This document shows positions 5,549 through 9,181 of a stretch of 9,181 nucleotides of DNA, piece by piece. Every line of letters begins with the position of its first letter. Positions within the stretch are counted from its first letter, which is position 1. Source of the stretch: JANPII01 sp031424915 (GTDB lineage: Bacteria > Pseudomonadota > Alphaproteobacteria > Rickettsiales > Midichloriaceae); assembly GCA_031424915.1 (NCBI GenBank), contig JANPII010000024.1, positions 1 to 9,181 on the forward strand. Direction: 5' to 3'. The position numbers and the translations under genes were made by a program. Below the pieces are notes generated by a model, which saw nothing but the letters and a program-made list of their open reading frames with translations, searched no databases and had not been told where the DNA came from.

Positions 5549-8300
5549 TGCCACGAATTAAGCTTTCCCTGCTGTCACTGTCAATACCACCGCTATCGTG
5601 CGCTGTTATATACTTACTTATCGAATCATAGACAAACTGTGATTCCAAGGCTGACATAGAGCCCTTACTCTGTATTTGCAAATTTAAAGGAATACTATCT
5701 CCTATAGCAATAAATGAGAACTTACTCATACTGTTTAGTAAACGCCTTTGAAGGTCATACTTGCCTACAAATACCCCATTACTACGGCTGCTTGCAAGAG
5801 TAAAATTATTGAGATCCACAATACCCTCGGTAATTTTAATATTACCTTGAATAGTGTCAAAAGCGCTCTTCCCTGCATTAAGGAAAGCATTAATACGCTT
5901 GATTTTATCGGCCATGGGTATACCAGATTCCGTCGAAGTGATTATATCATCTAGACCAAAGCCATCCCAGATTATTTTACGCCCTGCTGCTTGAGCCTCA
6001 CCGTTAAGCTTATTGTACATCATATCCACAGTTTGGCCAGCACTGCTAAATCCCCCATTGATACTTAAGTAGCCATCCATCTTATCTGCTCCCGTCAATA
6101 AAAAGGAAGGGCGCTTAGGATTTATATTGGTCAAAGCAAACGAAACAGCGACATTAGGAACGGGGGTGGACGTTGTAATATTAGCGTTTAAGGAAACTTG
6201 CCCCTCAAAAGCATCTGCTGTGAACTCTTGTAGAGTAAAGGTGCCACTATCCATTATACAATTAGCCTTAGCGTTTTTTAATATATCTTCTCCCCATTTC
6301 AAGTCTTTAGCATTCAGCTTAATGAAAGTGTCGTAATTATGCGCACCGAAAAAGTTAAAATCAGCCGGAGCATATCCCACTGGGTTGCCATTTTTGGCCA
6401 TATCGTCTTTTAGGGCTTGATTCAGCTGATCAAAGCTAGGAAATATTTGCCTAATAATTTCAGTATCAAGATAATCAAAGCTTAGCTCTCCCTCTAACTT
6501 AGGTCTAAAGGAGGGTACGGTCAGGTTAATTGATCCATTCATTTTTATTAACTCAGAGTCAGTAATGACTTTACTAATCAGTAAGTTGTTGCGTTCCAGA
6601 CCAAATGATAGGAAAAGACGATTAAAGTTGTGATTTTTAAGCTTGAAGTTAGCTAAGTCTAGGTCACAACTCCAATTAACAGGAAAGCTACGAAGCCAGC
6701 TTAAGTCTTGAGTGAGTTTACTGAATGTCTCCCCACTTTTATCGTAATCACTCAAGAAGAGATCAAAAACACGGGCCTCTATATATTTATCAAGCCCTAA
6801 AGCATTGGCATCAATATTAGCCAACTCAAGTGTACTGTTAACGGTCATTTTTGTTTGAGGGCTATGATAGATATTAAGTCCACCCTTGAAGAGTGTGCTA
6901 TCCATAACTGCATCAATATTATATAGACTCAGATGGTGTGGAATCAGCAACACTTCGGAACTAAAACCTAAAGATTTAGCTCCAGGAACAGAACCGGGGG
7001 AAAGCCAGTTAGCTAATACATTGAGATCTTTTGAAATAAAGCTAATGCTGCCTTCGAGTTTTGGCCGAATCGCATTATGGCTAATATTGCCACGCAAGCT
7101 AAAATGGCTATTGCCTGGCATATTAGCTTCAAACTTATTTAAAGAAATATCTCCATTGATACCATATGCTTCTATCTCCAAGTTTGTAATCTCTTGGTCA
7201 TGATATAGCAATTTATCTACTTGAAAATGGGCATTCGTCACCAACTCATTGCTGAAGTTGACATTAAAATTATCTATAATGGCCTGTATTGCACTTAACA
7301 CTCCAAGCTGCTGAGTAAGCCCTTGACCGACTTGTGTGGATGAGGCTTTGATACTGGATGCTGAGGCCTCAAGCATATTAGAATTTAGATCAATGCTTTC
7401 GATATTAGCCTGCAGCTTAATATCCATGCCTTTACTTAAATCTACCTGAGCTTGTGCTGTAACACCATGAATAGCAGAAGAATCCACCTTAATATTATTA
7501 ATACTCCCTCCGGTAGAAGCAATATCAATATCGGCACTTAGTTTGAGTGCTATGGGTGTTGCAACAGCTACATCGCTAGACATAACGCGGTTTATATCTT
7601 GTATGTCTGCATTCATTAGGCCCCTTAAGTGAGGTGCTGAGAATAGGTTATCAACCTTACCTTCTATTGTTAGGGAGGTAGCACCCTTATGTAGCTTTAA
7701 TACAACATCGCTAGTTTTGCCCTCACGCATATCAGAAACTTTAGTGCTAACTTCATAGTGTTCTTCCTCAAATTCGAAGTCAGTGAGCAAACCCATTCCT
7801 GATCCCACAATACTAATGGGGTACAGTCTAAAATTCACTGAGTTTAAATTATATCCATCGGCATAATTTCTTACCGTAGAGTCATACAACTGGATTTCAG
7901 GTAAAGCTAATATACCGCTTTTTTGTTTTAGGTCAGCCCAATATAATTGGGCTGTGTTATAGGCAAAATCAGCATTATGCATGGTTATTTTCTTAGGTAG
8001 CCATGTTCCTGAAAGATTAAATATAGCCATCAATGGCATTTCCAGGGTTATAGCTCGGGCTTTTAAGACTTCTGTACCATCTGATAAATTCGCATATGCA
8101 TCATTAATTTGTATCTGTGGCCATGGCAAAAGTTTAAGCTGTGCGTCGCCCTCTATCTGAAATGTCAGATTTGTGCTACGTGTCAAAGCACTACTTATTT
8201 GTTCTTTTTGACCCTCGAGTGTTACCAATTCTGGTATTATATAGGCTAAAGACAGCACTAAAGCTAAGCACACAAACAGCCATTTAACAATTCTTCTCAA
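5541..8300 (-). CDS. AsmA family envelope protein (919 aa)
   Basis: AsmA-like proteins are anchored in the inner membrane, with large periplasmic beta-rich bodies. The family is linked to outer-membrane biogenesis and, for large members, to phospholipid transport between membranes. The N-terminus is a signal anchor at about residues 6-24 (VKWLFVCLALVLSLAYIIP). It is followed by the family's opening region (LTFQIEGDAQLKLLPWPQIQ, with a LEMPLMAIFNLSG stretch). The long middle consists of repeating beta-strand patterns. The C-terminal AsmA domain runs from about residue 760 (LNGEAQAAGRKIIWDGFGLDDI) through FDTIQGNIKITEGIVDLNNF to about 870. The start is TTG at 8300, chosen because AGGAAGG lies 5 nt upstream and no ATG or GTG occurs nearby. 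A good promoter sits about 65 bp upstream. The gene stands alone, convergent with comM and downstream of ffs on the same strand. The tail after about 890 is hydrophilic. The specific paralogue cannot be decided. Confidence 0.85.
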   Translation of the reverse strand: MRRIVKWLFVCLALVLSLAYIIPELVTLEGQKEQISSALTRSTNLTFQIEGDAQLKLLPWPQIQINDAYANLSDGTEVLKARAITLEMPLMAIFNLSGTWLPKKITMHNADFAYNTAQLYWADLKQKSGILALPEIQLYDSTVRNYADGYNLNSVNFRLYPISIVGSGMGLLTDFEFEEEHYEVSTKVSDMREGKTSDVVLKLHKGATSLTIEGKVDNLFSAPHLRGLMNADIQDINRVMSSDVAVATPIALKLSADIDIASTGGSINNIKVDSSAIHGVTAQAQVDLSKGMDIKLQANIESIDLNSNMLEASASSIKASSTQVGQGLTQQLGVLSAIQAIIDNFNVNFSNELVTNAHFQVDKLLYHDQEITNLEIEAYGINGDISLNKFEANMPGNSHFSLRGNISHNAIRPKLEGSISFISKDLNVLANWLSPGSVPGAKSLGFSSEVLLIPHHLSLYNIDAVMDSTLFKGGLNIYHSPQTKMTVNSTLELANIDANALGLDKYIEARVFDLFLSDYDKSGETFSKLTQDLSWLRSFPVNWSCDLDLANFKLKNHNFNRLFLSFGLERNNLLISKVITDSELIKMNGSINLTVPSFRPKLEGELSFDYLDTEIIRQIFPSFDQLNQALKDDMAKNGNPVGYAPADFNFFGAHNYDTFIKLNAKDLKWGEDILKNAKANCIMDSGTFTLQEFTADAFEGQVSLNANITTSTPVPNVAVSFALTNINPKRPSFLLTGADKMDGYLSINGGFSSAGQTVDMMYNKLNGEAQAAGRKIIWDGFGLDDIITSTESGIPMADKIKRINAFLNAGKSAFDTIQGNIKITEGIVDLNNFTLASSRSNGVFVGKYDLQRRLLNSMSKFSFIAIGDSIPLNLQIQSKGSMSALESQFVYDSISKYITAHDSGGIDSDSRESLIRGRR

Positions 8301-8365
8301 TACCGCCTTCCTATTTATTGTTACTACAACCTGATTTATGATTTTTAACCATGTCTTATACTTTT

Positions 8366-8394
8366 ACTGTACCTAAGTTTTGGTTCTTCGTCAA
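8366..8394 (-). promoter_or_regulatory. Putative sigma-70 promoter of the asmA-like gene
   Basis: On the minus strand, TTGACG (8394-8389) and TACAGT (8371-8366) are separated by exactly 17 bp. An AT-rich tract just upstream (about 8395-8412) resembles an UP element. The predicted transcript would start near 8359 and carry a leader of about 58 nt before the TTG start. This separates asmA transcription from ffs. Confidence 0.55.
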
Positions 8395-8488
8395 ATATTT
8401 TAAAATTTAATATGGGGTGAAAATTGTACTAAATGCATTTCGCAGCGTACTAAAAAATAGGATAAAGCTGATGTTAAAGCAAAAGAAT

Positions 8489-8571
8489 GCCGATTGAGAC
8501 CCAGCTTAACCCCTTATGGCTGCTTCCTTTCGAATCTGACCAAGTTCAAGGTAAGACCGCCCTCAATCGGC
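8489..8571 (-). ncRNA. ffs: Small (4.5S-type) signal recognition particle RNA
   Basis: On the minus strand the apical domain reads GGTCAGATTCGAAAGGAAGC followed by AGCC, the near-invariant Ffh-binding element of bacterial SRP RNA, with a GAAA tetraloop where E. coli has GGAA. The ends close with a perfect 10-bp helix: GCCGATTGAG (8571-8562) pairs with CTCAATCGGC (8498-8489). The RNA binds Ffh and, with FtsY, targets nascent inner-membrane proteins to SecYEG. At about 83 nt between helix ends it is a domain-IV-only small form. The exact ends may lie a few nt outside. The T-rich stretch ATTCTTTTGCTTT after the closing helix on the minus strand may end transcription. Confidence 0.9.
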
Positions 8572-8580
8572 AGGTAACAG

Positions 8581-8608
8581 CCTATACTAAGCCCGAAGCT
8601 GTTGCAAG
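8581..8608 (-). promoter_or_regulatory. Putative promoter for ffs
   Basis: On the minus strand TATAGG (8586-8581) is a fair -10, placed about 9 nt before the SRP RNA closing helix. The sequence TTGCAA or CTTGCA lies 15-16 bp upstream as a -35 with slightly short spacing. Position supports it more than sequence does. Confidence 0.35.
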
Positions 8609-8703
8609 CTGGAAATCTTTGCCTGCTTTTTTAGCAACTCACCCTGAAGCACCTCTCAGTTTCTAATTATAGAATATAGCCGAAAAAGTTATTAAGAAAA
8701 TAC

Positions 8704-8732
8704 TTGCACTTGATTGGAATTTATGCTTGAAT
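8704..8732 (+). promoter_or_regulatory. Weak putative promoter of the tRNA-tuf unit
   Basis: TTGCAC (8704-8709) and TTGAAT (8727-8732) are 17 bp apart, each matching four consensus positions. A TATGCT at 8722-8727 is a better -10 by sequence but sits too close to that -35. Transcription would start near 8739, about 38 nt before tRNA-Tyr. A tRNA promoter is expected here, but the match is modest. Confidence 0.3.
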
Positions 8733-8752
8733 GCAGCGCGCATTGCGTTCAA
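8727..8752 (+). promoter_or_regulatory. Inverted repeat upstream of tRNA-Tyr
   Basis: TTGAATGCA (8727-8735) pairs with TGCGTTCAA (8744-8752) over 9 bp, including one G-U pair, around the 8-nt loop GCGCGCAT. It overlaps the predicted start region of the tRNA-tuf transcript. It could be a 5' leader hairpin or a protein-binding dyad. Its function is unknown. Confidence 0.35.
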
Positions 8753-8776
8753 ATCGCCAAAGCGAAGCTCATATGC

Positions 8777-8862
8777 GGAGGGATAGCCAAGTGGTCAAAG
8801 GCAGCAGACTGTAAATCTGCCCGCGTACGCGTTCGTAGGTTCGAATCCTACTCCCTCCACCA
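8777..8862 (+). tRNA. tRNA-Tyr (anticodon GTA)
   Basis: The acceptor stem GGAGGGA (8777-8783) pairs with TCCCTCC (8852-8858), followed by A73 and an encoded CCA (8860-8862). The anticodon arm is GCAGA-ctGTAaa-TCTGC with GTA at 8811-8813. A long variable arm (CCGCGTACGCG region) marks a class II tRNA, as expected for bacterial tRNA-Tyr. The T-loop GGTTCGAATCC is canonical. It is the first gene of a probable tRNA-Tyr/tRNA-Gly/tuf transcript. Confidence 0.97.
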
Positions 8863-8931
8863 TTTTTGTTTTGACTTTTGTAACGTACTTGTGTACTGTT
8901 TTGTGCACTAGGTTTTTGTGCTCAATTGCTT

Positions 8932-9005
8932 GCGGGCGTAGCTCAATGGTAGAGTTCCAGCCTTCCAAGCTGGCTGTGTGGGTTCGATCCCCATCGCCCG
9001 CTCCA
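8932..9005 (+). tRNA. tRNA-Gly (anticodon TCC)
   Basis: The acceptor stem GCGGGCG (8932-8938) pairs with CGCCCGC (8995-9001), then T73 and an encoded CCA (9003-9005). The anticodon arm CCAGC-ctTCCaa-GCTGG places TCC at 8964-8966, reading GGA and GGG codons. The T-arm GTGGGTTCGATCCCCAT is regular. It lies 69 bp after tRNA-Tyr and 56 bp before tuf. Confidence 0.97.
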
Positions 9006-9047
9006 ATAGCGTTGTGGTACATATATAAAATTTGGCAAATACAAATA

Positions 9048-9053
9048 AAGGAG
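9048..9053 (+). promoter_or_regulatory. Ribosome binding site of tuf
   Basis: AAGGAG lies 8 nt before the tuf ATG and is followed by a short run of GA dinucleotides (9052-9060). It confirms the start codon. Confidence 0.7.
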
Positions 9054-9061
9054 AGAGAGAA

Positions 9062-9181
9062 ATGGGCAAGGCGAAGACGAAATATGAGAGGCTAAAGCCG
9101 CACGTGAACATAGGTACTATTGGTCACGTTGACCATGGTAAGACGACATTGACTGCAGCTATTACGTCTGTATTGGCTAAG
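9062..9181 (+). CDS. tuf: Elongation factor Tu, N-terminal 40 residues (3' end outside window)
   Basis: EF-Tu carries aminoacyl-tRNA to the ribosome in a GTP-dependent manner. The visible start reads YERLKPHVNIGTIGHVDHGK and then TTLTAAI. This includes the complete P-loop GHVDHGKT at residues 21-28, identical to the family consensus. The start MGKAKTK has a few more residues before the conserved KPHVNIGTIGHVDHGK block than the E. coli protein. The gene is cut by the window edge at codon 40. The upstream tRNA-Tyr and tRNA-Gly recall the E. coli tufB context, without the tRNA-Thr genes. Confidence 0.97.
   Translation, partial: MGKAKTKYERLKPHVNIGTIGHVDHGKTTLTAAITSVLAK

Noticed and set aside
5748..7203. 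Plus-strand frames of 68-105 codons opposite the asmA-like gene
   Set aside because: They are antisense shadows of a long, well-supported coding frame and have no start signals.
8714..8911. Plus-strand 65-codon frame through tRNA-Tyr
   Set aside because: It runs through the tRNA and has no ribosome binding site or protein-like character outside it.
8795..9111. Open frames on the minus strand opposite the tRNAs (for example one containing GDRTHTASLEGWNSTIELRP)
   Set aside because: These are translations of tRNA genes in antisense, a well-known source of false protein annotations; both tRNAs are complete and certain.

Overview
The window looks like the chromosome of an alphaproteobacterium of low-to-moderate G+C, most likely a member of the Rickettsiales or a similar host-associated lineage. 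The best clue is the right end, where tRNA-Tyr and tRNA-Gly(TCC) lie directly upstream of tuf. As I recall, this is the arrangement described around the single tuf gene of Rickettsia prowazekii. Long AT-rich spacers, a short palindromic repeat element and a broken sugar-nucleotide gene also fit a genome that tolerates decay. I cannot name the species from the sequence alone.

Layout, left to right on the + strand: the 3' third of secA (1-899); a spacer of about 490 bp (900-1392) holding a 172-bp inverted-repeat element, a cluster of small palindromes and a promoter; a bifunctional mannose-1-phosphate guanylyltransferase / mannose-6-phosphate isomerase gene (manC type, 1393-2859) interrupted by one in-frame TAA at 2116-2118; a predicted outer-membrane beta-barrel protein of unknown function (2846-3832); and comM/yifB (3844-5367). 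These last three genes overlap or nearly abut and probably form one transcription unit. Convergent to them, on the - strand, is a 919-residue AsmA-family protein (8300-5541). Upstream of it, also on the - strand, is the small SRP RNA gene ffs (8571-8489). The + strand resumes with tRNA-Tyr, tRNA-Gly and the first 40 codons of tuf.

Several genes concern the cell envelope and protein export: SecA drives translocation, SRP RNA targets membrane proteins, AsmA-type proteins are linked to envelope lipid homeostasis, and ManC would supply GDP-mannose for surface glycans. The putative porin-like protein would be a SecA/BAM client. The nonsense codon in manC suggests that GDP-mannose synthesis from this locus is lost or in the course of being lost, while a strong ribosome binding site just before the next gene can keep downstream genes translated.

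I see no defence system, CRISPR array, phage or toxin-antitoxin module. The most notable points are the single stop codon in an otherwise intact manC, the MITE-like palindromic element after secA, and the unassigned outer-membrane protein between manC and comM.
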